Notes: a model not told the origin generated them from the sequence alone. DNA of 5,712 nucleotides from Alphaproteobacteria bacterium (GCA_028290805.1 JAQGJA010000162.1:1-5712); one strand, 5' to 3'. Shown: positions 1 through 5,665, numbered from the stretch's first letter. A program made the numbers and translations.

Positions 1-2
1 TG

Positions 3-74
3 GTTTCGGAGAAATGCTGTACCATCACAGATGAAGACTGGTTCAATGCCGATAAACGCAACTGCTGTGCATAA
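3..74 (+). CDS. Possible 3' end of an unidentified gene, running in from the left edge
   Basis: The third plus frame is open from the window edge to a TAA at 72-74 and would give 23 residues, ending in DKRNCCA. It contains two cysteine pairs (residues 5-6 and 21-22) and an acidic DEDW stretch. The composition looks protein-like, but other frames are also open over so short a distance, including two on the minus strand. I do not recognise a family. If real, the gene converges on the minus-strand tRNA with only 7 bases between its stop and the tRNA 3' CCA end. This is a weak call that rests on frame appearance alone. Confidence 0.3.
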   Translation, partial: VSEKCCTITDEDWFNADKRNCCA

Positions 75-81
75 AGATAAA

Positions 82-157
82 TGGTGGGCCCGGACAGATT
101 TGAACTGTCGACCAGACCGTTATGAGCGGCCGGCTCTAACCCCTGAGCTACAGGCCC
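82..157 (-). tRNA. tRNA with CAU anticodon, probably tRNA-Ile2 (lysidine-modified)
   Basis: A complete 76-base cloverleaf reads on the minus strand. The acceptor stem is GGGCCTG/CGGGCCC with one T-G pair, the D stem GCTC/GAGC with loop AGGGGTTA, the anticodon stem GGCCG/CGGTC with loop CTCATAA, a 5-base variable region TGGTC, and the T stem GACAG/CTGTC with loop TTCAAAT. The 3' ACCA is encoded. The anticodon CAT lies at 122-124 on the plus strand. CAU is shared by initiator Met, elongator Met and Ile2. A normal G1-C72 pair argues against the initiator. The GGGCC acceptor start and the D-arm resemble the minor isoleucine tRNA, whose C34 is converted to lysidine by TilS so that it reads AUA. 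Elongator Met is the alternative. The tRNA call is near certain; the isotype is about 65% sure. Confidence 0.96.
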
Positions 158-170
158 GTTAGAAGAATGG

Positions 171-192
171 TTTTGCCAGAATGGCGGCAAAA
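171..192 (-). other. Stem-loop between hemF and the tRNA
   Basis: TTTTGCC at 171-177 pairs with GGCAAAA at 186-192 around an 8-base loop. An internal GCC/GGC alternative pairing is also possible. It lies 13 bases past the hemF stop in the direction of transcription. No T-run follows on either strand, so an intrinsic terminator is doubtful. It could be a weak terminator, a 3'-end stabiliser of the hemF message, or a processing feature upstream of the tRNA. Confidence 0.35.
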
Positions 193-205
193 GGTAAAGG
201 GCTGG

Positions 206-1063
206 TTAGGGCCAGCGCGCTTCGGGCGGCAGGGACATGAGTATCGCCTCGACATTGCCGCCGGTTTTCAGGCCGAATGTGGTGCCGCGGTCGTAAAGCA
301 GGTTGAACTCGGCATAGCGGCCGCGCTTGATCAGCTGTTTTTCTTTGTCCTCGGGCGTGAAGTCCAGATTCATGCGGCGCTGGACCAGCGGGATAAAAGC
401 GTCCAGGAAACCTGCGCCGACATCTTTGGTAAAGGCGAAATCTTTTTCCCAATCCCCGCTATCGATGTAATCATAAAAAATCCCGCCAATGCCGCGTTCC
501 TCGTTCCGGTGCGGTAAAAAGAAATATTCCGCGCACCATTTTTGGAATTTGGCATGGTATTCCGGGTCGAACCGGTCGCAGATATTTTTCAACGTGCCAT
601 GAAAATGCGCGTTGTCTTCTTCAAAAAGTATCGACGGCGTCAGATCCATGCCGCCGCCGAACCAGGATTTCGTCGTGACGATATGGCGCGTATTCATATG
701 CACCGATGGCACTAGCGGATTGCGCATATGGGCGACCAATGAAATCCCGGCCGCCCAGTATTTTCCGTCTTCTTCGGCCCCCGGAATTTTCGTGCGGAAC
801 TCGGGCGAGAACACGCCGTGTACCGCCGAAATATTCACGCCGACTTTTTCAAAGACCCGGCCATGCATGATGCTCATCACCCCGCCGCCGCCCGACAGGT
901 CGCCGTCATGGGCGGCATCACGATCCCATGTTTTGCGTGTGAAACGGGCAGGTGGCATGTCGTTGAAGGGGCCTGTTAACGCGTCTTCCAGTTCTTCAAA
1001 CGCCGCGCAGATGCGGTCGCGCAATTCACAGAACCAGTCTTGGGCAGCTTGTTGTTGATTCAT
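206..1063 (-). CDS. hemF: Oxygen-dependent (aerobic) coproporphyrinogen III oxidase
   Basis: The 285-residue product oxidatively decarboxylates two propionates of coproporphyrinogen III, using O2, to give protoporphyrinogen IX. It is a cytosolic, normally dimeric enzyme of heme synthesis. The family signatures are all present: WFGGGMDLTP at 134-143, the KWC-to-FYD block at 175-198 containing HRNEERGIGG, and a C-terminal block at 248-280 with GRYAEFNLLYDRG, TGG and ILMSLPP. The conserved histidines H112, H122, H127 and H153 are in place. The length is normal; like other alphaproteobacterial forms as I recall them, it ends just after MSLPP and lacks the roughly 20-residue tail of E. coli HemF. 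The frame stays open further upstream to 1147, but that part overlaps the preceding gene and is not HemF-like, so I start at the ATG at 1061-1063. This start is 4 bases after the upstream stop and lacks a strong Shine-Dalgarno, which suggests translational coupling. Confidence 0.97.
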   Translation of the reverse strand: MNQQQAAQDWFCELRDRICAAFEELEDALTGPFNDMPPARFTRKTWDRDAAHDGDLSGGGGVMSIMHGRVFEKVGVNISAVHGVFSPEFRTKIPGAEEDGKYWAAGISLVAHMRNPLVPSVHMNTRHIVTTKSWFGGGMDLTPSILFEEDNAHFHGTLKNICDRFDPEYHAKFQKWCAEYFFLPHRNEERGIGGIFYDYIDSGDWEKDFAFTKDVGAGFLDAFIPLVQRRMNLDFTPEDKEKQLIKRGRYAEFNLLYDRGTTFGLKTGGNVEAILMSLPPEARWP

Positions 1064-1067
1064 TATT

Positions 1068-1943
1068 TTACTTACGCAAAGAATCAACGCGGTAAGGCGT
1101 ACTGATATACAGGTAAGAATTGGGATAGATTTCATGTTTGCGTACAATTCTTTCGATTTGTCCGCTGTAAAGCATCTCCGTAATTGTATAATTTAAATGG
1201 CTTAATAATTCGAACTCTCCCTTTTGTACGGCCAAGGTAAAGGGGAAAATGCGCACCGGATAATCCGGGGTAATATTTTTCAAGGCATTGTCGTTATTTT
1301 TATTGAAGCGCTCCAAGGCATTTAAATCCGTAAAGGTTACATCCGCTTTTTTATTTTTGACATTAGTAAACAAGACGGATAAATCGGAATTATTGGGCAC
1401 GGCAAGTGTTTTAGCCTGTGGAAAATCATCGGCAGCAATAGCAGAAGTAATTTCTCCATCCATTGTCGCCAGCGTAATGGATGGAGAATTAAACGAATTA
1501 GTATCTTTAAAACGCATATCTTCCTGGCGGGCAACCGCAACAATAGGAGTGTAAAACAAATCACGCGTATATTCTACCTCGCGGCCTTGGGCAGCATTGA
1601 CCCATACAGGCGTGCAAATGGCGTCAAAATGATTGGCCTGTAATGCTGGCATCATGGTGCCAAAAGTGACCTCTTCGGTCCATTCCACTTTTAGATGAAG
1701 TTTCTTGGCAATTTCATTGGTGATATCGACAGCAAAACCGGTTTTCTCTTTTGTATTGGGATCGATACTGAGCGCGGGAGGAAAAACATAATATCCACAA
1801 CGTAGAACGCCTTTGTCCAAAATGCGTTCATAAGCATTTTTTCTGTCTGTTTCATGGTTCTGTTTGGAAAAATAGGAGACACTCAGAAAGCTGGTAGCGA
1901 GAGCGACAATAAAAGTCATAAAAATGCCGGGAAATTTAGACAT
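1068..1943 (-). CDS. Periplasmic solute-binding protein, SBP_bac_3 family (amino-acid-binding type), orphan
   Basis: The 291-residue protein has the fold signature of family 3 solute-binding proteins: a start segment ILDKGVLRCGYY at 41-52, the block GFAVDITNEIAKKL at 69-82, and FGTMMPALQANHFDAICTP at 94-112. The Arg of NAAQGREVEYTRD (R121) aligns with the ligand-carboxylate Arg of HisJ-like proteins, and D206 in DVTFTDL aligns with the amino-group Asp; both are inferences from memory of the family. Residues 6-25 are hydrophobic with no lipobox Cys, so it is a Sec signal or an uncleaved membrane anchor. No permease or ATPase lies nearby, so it may serve a distant transporter or act as a sensor-type binding protein. 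A good Shine-Dalgarno (AGGAG, 7 bases before ATG) supports the start. Four 60-base rows counted by hand hold 97 G/C of 240 (about 40%), against 53-58% in hemF and petB rows, hinting at transfer. The ligand is unknown. Confidence 0.85.
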   Translation of the reverse strand: MSKFPGIFMTFIVALATSFLSVSYFSKQNHETDRKNAYERILDKGVLRCGYYVFPPALSIDPNTKEKTGFAVDITNEIAKKLHLKVEWTEEVTFGTMMPALQANHFDAICTPVWVNAAQGREVEYTRDLFYTPIVAVARQEDMRFKDTNSFNSPSITLATMDGEITSAIAADDFPQAKTLAVPNNSDLSVLFTNVKNKKADVTFTDLNALERFNKNNDNALKNITPDYPVRIFPFTLAVQKGEFELLSHLNYTITEMLYSGQIERIVRKHEIYPNSYLYISTPYRVDSLRK

Positions 1944-1960
1944 GCCGTTCTCCTTTTTGA

Positions 1961-2410
1961 TTACCGTTCCGTCTGCCGTAACGCCTCGCCTAAAACCATA
2001 GCAGAAGCAATAATTACATTAAAGCTGCGTGTTTTGATCGGCACGATCACCCGTGCATTGCTGCGTTCATGCACATATTCCGGCACGCCACTGCTCTCGC
2101 GGCCGGCGATGAGGATGTCGTCTGGTTGGAAGGCGAAATCGTAATAGGGCAGGGAGGCTTTGGTGGTCATTAAAATCAGGCGGGCGGCGGGAAATGTTTC
2201 CGCCTGCCACGTTAAAAAATCTTCCCAGGAAACATGGCGTTTAACATTCGCTTCGACCTGGTAATCCATCGCCACACGCTTCAGCCGCGCATCATCTAGG
2301 GGAAAGCCGCAGGGCTCGATAATGTCCAGGGCGACATCCAGCCCGGCGCAGAGGCGCAAGGCCGCGCCCGTATTTTGCGGGATATCAGGTTGAAAAAGGC
2401 AAAGTCTCAA
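1961..2410 (-). CDS. trmL: tRNA (cytidine/uridine-34-2'-O)-methyltransferase, TrmL type
   Basis: This 149-residue SPOUT-class enzyme transfers a methyl group from S-adenosylmethionine to the 2'-hydroxyl of wobble base 34, in tRNA-Leu isoacceptors in E. coli. The N-terminus LFQPDIPQNTGAALRLCAG (5-23) has the family Asn and Arg. The SAM-binding trefoil-knot motifs follow: IAGRESSGVP at 101-110, IVPIKTRSFN at 122-131, and the closing helix ending GEALRQ at 141-146. The usual SLN of motif 3 is SFN here. The length is normal for this minimal, knot-only family. The start is a TTG at 2408-2410, which overlaps the stop of the upstream gene by two bases (TTGA). No ATG fits, since the family begins only a few residues before LFQP. 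SBP starts 17 bases downstream. TrmL neighbours bc1 genes in other alphaproteobacteria as I recall. Confidence 0.93.
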   Translation of the reverse strand: MRLCLFQPDIPQNTGAALRLCAGLDVALDIIEPCGFPLDDARLKRVAMDYQVEANVKRHVSWEDFLTWQAETFPAARLILMTTKASLPYYDFAFQPDDILIAGRESSGVPEYVHERSNARVIVPIKTRSFNVIIASAMVLGEALRQTER

Positions 2411-2724
2411 TCGTTGAACCCGGCGCCGGACCCGGCAAGATAGCCCAGGGAATTGGCCGCGCCGTTATTTTGCATGCGCCTGTAATAGCCATCGCGCGCA
2501 CGGCGAGGGCAGGGGACCTGGGACGTTGCCTCACAAGCTTCCTGTTGTTTTCCGGCGGCATAAGCCTCGAGAATTCTTTGCTTGCGTTGCGGCGTCATAT
2601 TGGGAAGGCGATCCACGGCCTGGTCAAAGCTTTCACCATTGCCGTTATTGATGACGGTCACATCGGCCAAAACAGGTGAAGCCGCCAAAAGGCTTGCAAG
2701 AACAAGCATTGAAAATTTGAACAT
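2407..2724 (-). CDS. Small secreted protein of unknown function
   Basis: A 105-residue protein begins with a textbook Sec signal peptide: MFKF, a hydrophobic core from S5 to A15, then SPVLA, with likely cleavage after residue 20 before DVTV. The mature chain of about 85 residues has an NGNG turn, a charged helix-prone middle (RLPNMTPQRKQRILEAYAAG, 39-58), a two-cysteine stretch (C64 and C72) that could form a disulfide, an Arg-rich segment near 74-83 and a Gly/Asn-rich tail. I recognise no family. The start ATG at 2722-2724 has a good Shine-Dalgarno (GGAG, 8 bases upstream). The open frame extends 20 codons further to 2784, but that would bury the signal peptide and run across the promoter. 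It is the first gene of the minus-strand operon, and its TGA overlaps the TTG start of trmL. Periplasmic location is inferred. Confidence 0.75.
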   Translation of the reverse strand: MFKFSMLVLASLLAASPVLADVTVINNGNGESFDQAVDRLPNMTPQRKQRILEAYAAGKQQEACEATSQVPCPRRARDGYYRRMQNNGAANSLGYLAGSGAGFND

Positions 2725-2754
2725 AGCGCTCTCCAGGTGCAAAGTGATACTATA

Positions 2755-2784
2755 AGCATATAATATGACAGATAAATTTGTCAA
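2755..2784 (-). promoter_or_regulatory. Sigma-70-like promoter for the minus-strand operon
   Basis: On the minus strand a perfect -35 TTGACA (2784-2779) is followed after 18 bases by TATGCT (2760-2755), which matches 4 of 6 positions of the -10 consensus. TATATG, overlapping two bases earlier, is an alternative -10 with a 16-base spacer. Transcription would start near 2748, giving a leader of about 25 bases before the ATG at 2724. The stretch is strikingly AT-rich next to its flanks. The placement at the head of four packed genes supports the call; only the motif match is seen directly. Confidence 0.55.
2766..2783. promoter_or_regulatory. Inverted repeat over the -35 of the minus-strand promoter, possible operator
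   Basis: TGACA at 2766-2770 is mirrored by TGTCA at 2779-2783 across an 8-base spacer. The right arm is inside the -35 hexamer TTGACA. A dimeric repressor bound here would block RNA polymerase. The 5-base arms are short, so chance is a real alternative, and I know of no specific regulator for this spacing. Confidence 0.25.
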
Positions 2785-2817
2785 TGTTTAAAACCAGTAC
2801 CACCAGACCGCTCTTCG

Positions 2818-2866
2818 TCCTGTGGTTATCAAGCCTACAGGAACCCTCTTGTCAGTTTCCACAGGA
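2818..2866. repeat. Cluster of ACAGGA motifs, including an 8-base inverted repeat, in the divergent control region
   Basis: TCCTGTGG at 2818-2825 is perfectly mirrored by CCACAGGA at 2859-2866. Between them lies another ACAGGA at 2837-2842, so ACAGGA occurs three times here, once inverted. The two direct copies share ACAGGAA and are 24 bases apart. A fourth ACAGGA at 2927-2932 supplies the petA ribosome-binding site. The arms flank or overlap the only petA promoter candidate, so a regulator site is plausible. I cannot assign a regulator. Confidence 0.35.
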
Positions 2867-2877
2867 AAGGGCATACA
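2849..2877 (+). promoter_or_regulatory. Weak candidate promoter for petABC
   Basis: TTGTCA (5 of 6 matches to the -35 consensus) at 2849-2854 is followed after 17 bases by CATACA at 2872-2877, a poor -10 with 3 of 6 matches. The spacer contains the right arm of the ACAGGA inverted repeat. A poor -10 would be consistent with a promoter that needs an activator, but the match is weak and other starts in 2785-2900 are possible. I saw no clear FNR-type site (TTGAT-N4-ATCAA). Confidence 0.22.
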
Positions 2878-2902
2878 GAAACGATTAACAAATCCGGCTT
2901 AT

Positions 2903-2915
2903 AGAAGAGTCTTCT
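2903..2915. repeat. Perfect 13-base palindrome upstream of petA
   Basis: AGAAGA and TCTTCT flank a single central G. The palindrome directly abuts the in-frame ATG at 2916 and ends 24 bases before the preferred petA start at 2940. In RNA it could form a 5-base-pair hairpin with an AGU loop in the petA leader; in DNA it could be a protein-binding site. It may also be chance in a short AT-rich leader. Confidence 0.35.
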
Positions 2916-2928
2916 ATGACGCCAAGAC

Positions 2929-2932
2929 AGGA
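2929..2932 (+). promoter_or_regulatory. Ribosome-binding site that decides the petA start
   Basis: AGGA lies 7 bases before the ATG at 2940, the same 7-8 base spacing seen for petB, petC, the binding-protein gene and the small secreted gene. It is only 4 bases before the adjacent ATG at 2937. The earlier ATG at 2916 has only a weak GAG-type match, inside the palindrome. Confidence 0.5.
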
Positions 2933-2939
2933 TTACATG

Positions 2940-3509
2940 ATGGACGACGACCAGCTTATCCAAAAAGAACTTTTGCCGAACGAGCAAAGCCCGACGGAAC
3001 CGACGCGGCGTGATTTCTTGTATCTTACCGCAGCCGCTTTTGGCGCGGTTGGCGTAGGCTCGGTGGCTTGGCCCTTTATCCACAGCCTTAATCCCGCCGC
3101 CGATACCCTCGCGCTGTCGACGACCGAAGTGAATATCGGCGCGGTCGAACCGGGCCAGGCGATCACCATTACCTGGCGCGGCAAGCCCGTCTTTATCCGC
3201 CGCCGCACGCCAAAAGAAATCGACGAAGCCGCCCAGGTCAAACTGGATGAATTGCGCGACCCCCAAGCCGACAAAGACCGCGTGCAGAAACCGGAATGGC
3301 TGATCCTGGTTGGGGTCTGCACCCATCTGGGCTGTGTACCGCTGGGCCAGAAATCATCCGATCCGCGCGGCGATTACGATGGCTGGTTCTGTCCGTGCCA
3401 CGGCTCGCATTACGATACATCGGGCCGCGTGCGCAAGGGACCTGCACCAAAAAATCTGGCCGTGCCAACGTATAAATTCCTGTCAGAGTCAAAAGTTTTA
3501 ATCGGTTAA
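2940..3509 (+). CDS. petA: Ubiquinol-cytochrome c reductase, Rieske iron-sulfur subunit
   Basis: The Rieske [2Fe-2S] protein accepts the first electron from ubiquinol at the Qo site and passes it to cytochrome c1 by moving its periplasmic head domain. From the chosen start it is 189 residues, close to the roughly 190 of Rhodobacter. A twin-arginine motif TRRDFLYL (22-29) precedes the single membrane anchor (about 28-47), which marks Tat-dependent insertion. CTHLGC (127-132) gives ligands C127 and H129; CPCHGSHYD (151-159) gives C151 and H154. C132 and C153 form the usual disulfide. S156 and Y158, which hydrogen-bond the cluster and keep its potential high, are present. Three ATGs are in frame at 2916, 2937 and 2940; the AGGA spacing favours 2940, while 2916 would add MTPRQDYM. 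petB starts 11 bases downstream, with its Shine-Dalgarno overlapping the petA stop. Confidence 0.97.
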   Translation: MDDDQLIQKELLPNEQSPTEPTRRDFLYLTAAAFGAVGVGSVAWPFIHSLNPAADTLALSTTEVNIGAVEPGQAITITWRGKPVFIRRRTPKEIDEAAQVKLDELRDPQADKDRVQKPEWLILVGVCTHLGCVPLGQKSSDPRGDYDGWFCPCHGSHYDTSGRVRKGPAPKNLAVPTYKFLSESKVLIG

Positions 3510-3520
3510 GGACAATTCCC

Positions 3521-4858
3521 ATGGGACAAAAAGGAAGAGCAGAATTCAAAAACCCGGTAATCGCCTGGGTCGATGAACGCCTGCCGTTATTTTCAATGAT
3601 GAAAAACGAATATGGCGTTTTTCCGACTCCGAAGAATTTCAACTATTTCTGGAATTTCGGTGCCATTGCCATGGTCATGCTGATCACCATGATCGCAACT
3701 GGCCTGGTCCTTGCTATGAATTATGCCGCCAATACCGGCCTTGCCTTTGAATCGGTCGAACGCATCATGCGCGATGTCAATTATGGCTGGCTGCTGCGCT
3801 ATGTGCATGCCAATGGCGCATCGATGTTCTTTGTCGCCGTTTATATTCATATTTTCCGCGGGCTGTATTACGGGTCGTATAAACGCCCGCGTGAACTCCT
3901 ATGGATTTTAGGTGTTCTTATTTTCCTTTTGATGATGGCGACCGCTTTTATGGGCTATGTTCTGCCCTGGGGCCAGATGAGCTTTTGGGGCGCGACGGTT
4001 ATCACCAATTTGTTTTCGGCCATTCCCTTGGTGGGCGAACATATCGTCACTTGGTTGTGGGGCGGTTTTTCCGTCGATAACCCCACCCTGAACCGTTTCT
4101 TCGTGTTTCACTTTTTGTTGCCCTTCGTTATTGTAGGTGTGGTATTCATGCATATCTGGGCGCTGCATGTGACCGGGTCCAGCAACCCGCTGGGGATCGA
4201 AATGAAGACGGAAAAAGATTCCGTGCCGTTCCATCCTTATTACACGATGAAAGACGGTTTCGGCATTCTGGTCTTTTTGATTTTCTATTGCCTGTTCGTC
4301 TTTTTTGCGCCCAACACATTGGGCCACCCGGATAATTACATTCCGGCCAACCCGATGCAGACGCCGCCGCATATTGTGCCGGAATGGTATTTCCTGCCTT
4401 TCTATGCCATCTTGCGCGCGGCGCCGGATATCGGCATTCCATTCACCAAAATCATTCTGATCAGTTCAAAACTGGCAGGCGTTATCGGCATGTTCGGATC
4501 GATCGCCATCCTGTTTATCCTGCCCTGGCTGGACCGTTCGCCGATCCGTTCCTCGATCTTTCGCCCCTGGTACAGCAAGGCGATGATTGTGTTCGTGATC
4601 GCCTTTATCCTGCTGGGATGCGCGGGATATAATCCCGCCGATGCCAATCTGACATTGTTCGGCCGCGACACGCATATTCCATGGCTGTGGATCGCCCGGG
4701 TTGCGGCATTGTATTACTTTGCCCATTTCCTTGTTCTGGTGCCGCTATTCGCAAAATTCGAGCCGCGTCCCGAATTGCCGCCTTCGATCCACGAAGCCGT
4801 GCTGGCCAAGAAAAACAATGGGGGCAAACCTGTCGCCCCCGCGCCGATGGAGAGATAA
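3521..4858 (+). CDS. petB: Ubiquinol-cytochrome c reductase, cytochrome b subunit
   Basis: Cytochrome b is the membrane core of the bc1 complex and holds both quinone sites and two b hemes. The 445 residues are a full-length bacterial form with eight expected membrane helices, so not the split b6/subunit IV type. Heme ligands are H96 and H197 (low-potential heme) and H110 and H211 (high-potential heme). Both pairs are 14 residues apart, as in bc1 rather than b6f. The Qo motif PEWY is at 287-290, and the LPWGQMSFWGATVITNLF stretch (148-165) forms the other side of that site. The C-terminal tail after the last helix is Pro/Lys-rich and short. The AAGGA Shine-Dalgarno (3508-3512), 8 bases before the ATG, overlaps the petA stop. 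The stop is one base from the petC start, so the three are co-transcribed and probably coupled. Confidence 0.98.
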   Translation: MGQKGRAEFKNPVIAWVDERLPLFSMMKNEYGVFPTPKNFNYFWNFGAIAMVMLITMIATGLVLAMNYAANTGLAFESVERIMRDVNYGWLLRYVHANGASMFFVAVYIHIFRGLYYGSYKRPRELLWILGVLIFLLMMATAFMGYVLPWGQMSFWGATVITNLFSAIPLVGEHIVTWLWGGFSVDNPTLNRFFVFHFLLPFVIVGVVFMHIWALHVTGSSNPLGIEMKTEKDSVPFHPYYTMKDGFGILVFLIFYCLFVFFAPNTLGHPDNYIPANPMQTPPHIVPEWYFLPFYAILRAAPDIGIPFTKIILISSKLAGVIGMFGSIAILFILPWLDRSPIRSSIFRPWYSKAMIVFVIAFILLGCAGYNPADANLTLFGRDTHIPWLWIARVAALYYFAHFLVLVPLFAKFEPRPELPPSIHEAVLAKKNNGGKPVAPAPMER

Positions 4859-4859
4859 G

Positions 4860-5633
4860 ATGAGAAAAACCATTTCTTCATTCCTGATCGTTTTAACCCT
4901 GCTGGCCGGCTTTCCCGCCCTTGCCGCGGAGGAATTCATCCATCCGCCAAAACAGGATTGGTCGTTCGAAGGACCCTTTGGCACCTTTGACCGCGCGGAA
5001 CTACAGCGCGGTTTCCAGGTTTATAAACAAGTCTGCGCCGCCTGCCACTCAATGAATTATCTCTCTTACCGCAACCTGGTCGATATTGGTTTGTCGGAAC
5101 TTGAGGTCAAAGCCATCGCGGCTGAATACATGGTAAAAGACGGCCCGAACGATGAAGGCGAAATGTTCGAGCGTCCGGCCCTGGCCAGCGATCGTTTCAA
5201 AGCACCCTTCCAGAATGAAAAAGCCGCCCGCGCCTCCAATGGCGGCGCGCTGCCGCCCGATCTGTCGCTGATCACCAAGGCGCGCCATGACGGACCGAAT
5301 TACGTGTATGCCATCCTGACCGGTTACGTGACACCACCAGCCGACTTTAAGTTAGGCCAGAATATGAATTACAACAAATTCTTCCCCGGCCACCAGATTG
5401 CCATGCCGCCGCCATTAAACAGTGAGGGCCAGGTCGCCTATACCGATGTTAAAGCCACGCCCGAGCAGATGGCCCATGACGTCACCGCGTTCCTGACCTG
5501 GGCGGGCGAACCGAAAATGGAGCTCCGCAAACAGATGGGGATCAAGGTCATTATTTTCCTCACCATCTTTGCGGCAATCATGTATGCAGTGAAGCGCAAA
5601 ATATGGCGCGGGTTGGAGCAGTATGAGGATTGA
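4860..5633 (+). CDS. petC: Ubiquinol-cytochrome c reductase, cytochrome c1 subunit
   Basis: Cytochrome c1 receives electrons from the Rieske protein and reduces cytochrome c on the periplasmic side. The 257-residue precursor has a Sec signal (1-22, ending FPALA) and a covalent heme site C59-A-A-C62-H63 in VCAACHSMNYLSYRNL. The family motif GGALPPDLS is at 128-136, the axial Met is M182 in GHQIAMPPPL, and a C-terminal anchor at about 227-243 ends in a basic cytoplasmic tail. The only cysteines are the two heme-binding ones, so the extra disulfide of Rhodobacter c1 is absent. The start ATG at 4860 follows the petB stop by one base. Its Shine-Dalgarno GGAG (4849-4852), 7 bases upstream, lies within petB, and no signal peptide precedes this Met in the longer open frame from 4701. 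Confidence 0.97.
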   Translation: MRKTISSFLIVLTLLAGFPALAAEEFIHPPKQDWSFEGPFGTFDRAELQRGFQVYKQVCAACHSMNYLSYRNLVDIGLSELEVKAIAAEYMVKDGPNDEGEMFERPALASDRFKAPFQNEKAARASNGGALPPDLSLITKARHDGPNYVYAILTGYVTPPADFKLGQNMNYNKFFPGHQIAMPPPLNSEGQVAYTDVKATPEQMAHDVTAFLTWAGEPKMELRKQMGIKVIIFLTIFAAIMYAVKRKIWRGLEQYED

Positions 5634-5637
5634 GTGA

Positions 5638-5665
5638 TCCCTTTCTCCTTAAGGGAGGAACTTTT
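5638..5665 (+). terminator. Possible weak terminator after petABC
   Basis: TCCCTT (5638-5643) pairs with AAGGGA (5651-5656) around a 7-base loop, starting 5 bases after the petC stop. The sequence GGAAC and then TTTT (5662-5665) follow. The stem is short and the T-run is short and displaced, so termination would be inefficient on this evidence alone. It sits between convergent genes, where a terminator is expected. Confidence 0.35.

Noticed and set aside
82..157. Initiator tRNA-Met
   Set aside because: The 1-72 position is a normal G-C pair, whereas the bacterial initiator has a mismatch there, and its anticodon stem lacks the run of three G-C pairs.
171..192. Intrinsic terminator of the hemF operon
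   Set aside because: The hairpin is sound but no T-run follows on either strand, so I list it only as a stem-loop.
612..1058. 148-codon open frame on the plus strand opposite hemF
   Set aside because: It lies wholly antisense to a clear hemF, has a low-complexity Ser-rich translation, and shows no recognisable domain.
1064..1147. Upstream extension of hemF by 28 codons
   Set aside because: It overlaps the 3' end of the substrate-binding gene, is not HemF-like, and the Met at 1063 gives a normal family length.
2785..2915. FNR/CRP-type site upstream of petA
   Set aside because: Single half-site-like strings such as TTATCAA occur, but no properly spaced palindromic pair was found.
2835..3326. 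Minus-strand open frame of 163 codons opposite petA and its control region
   Set aside because: It is the antisense shadow of the Rieske gene; its translation resembles no family and it crosses the petA leader.
3908..4372. Minus-strand open frame of 154 codons opposite petB
   Set aside because: It is antisense to a fully motif-supported cytochrome b; the His/Gln/Arg-rich translation is typical of a shadow frame.
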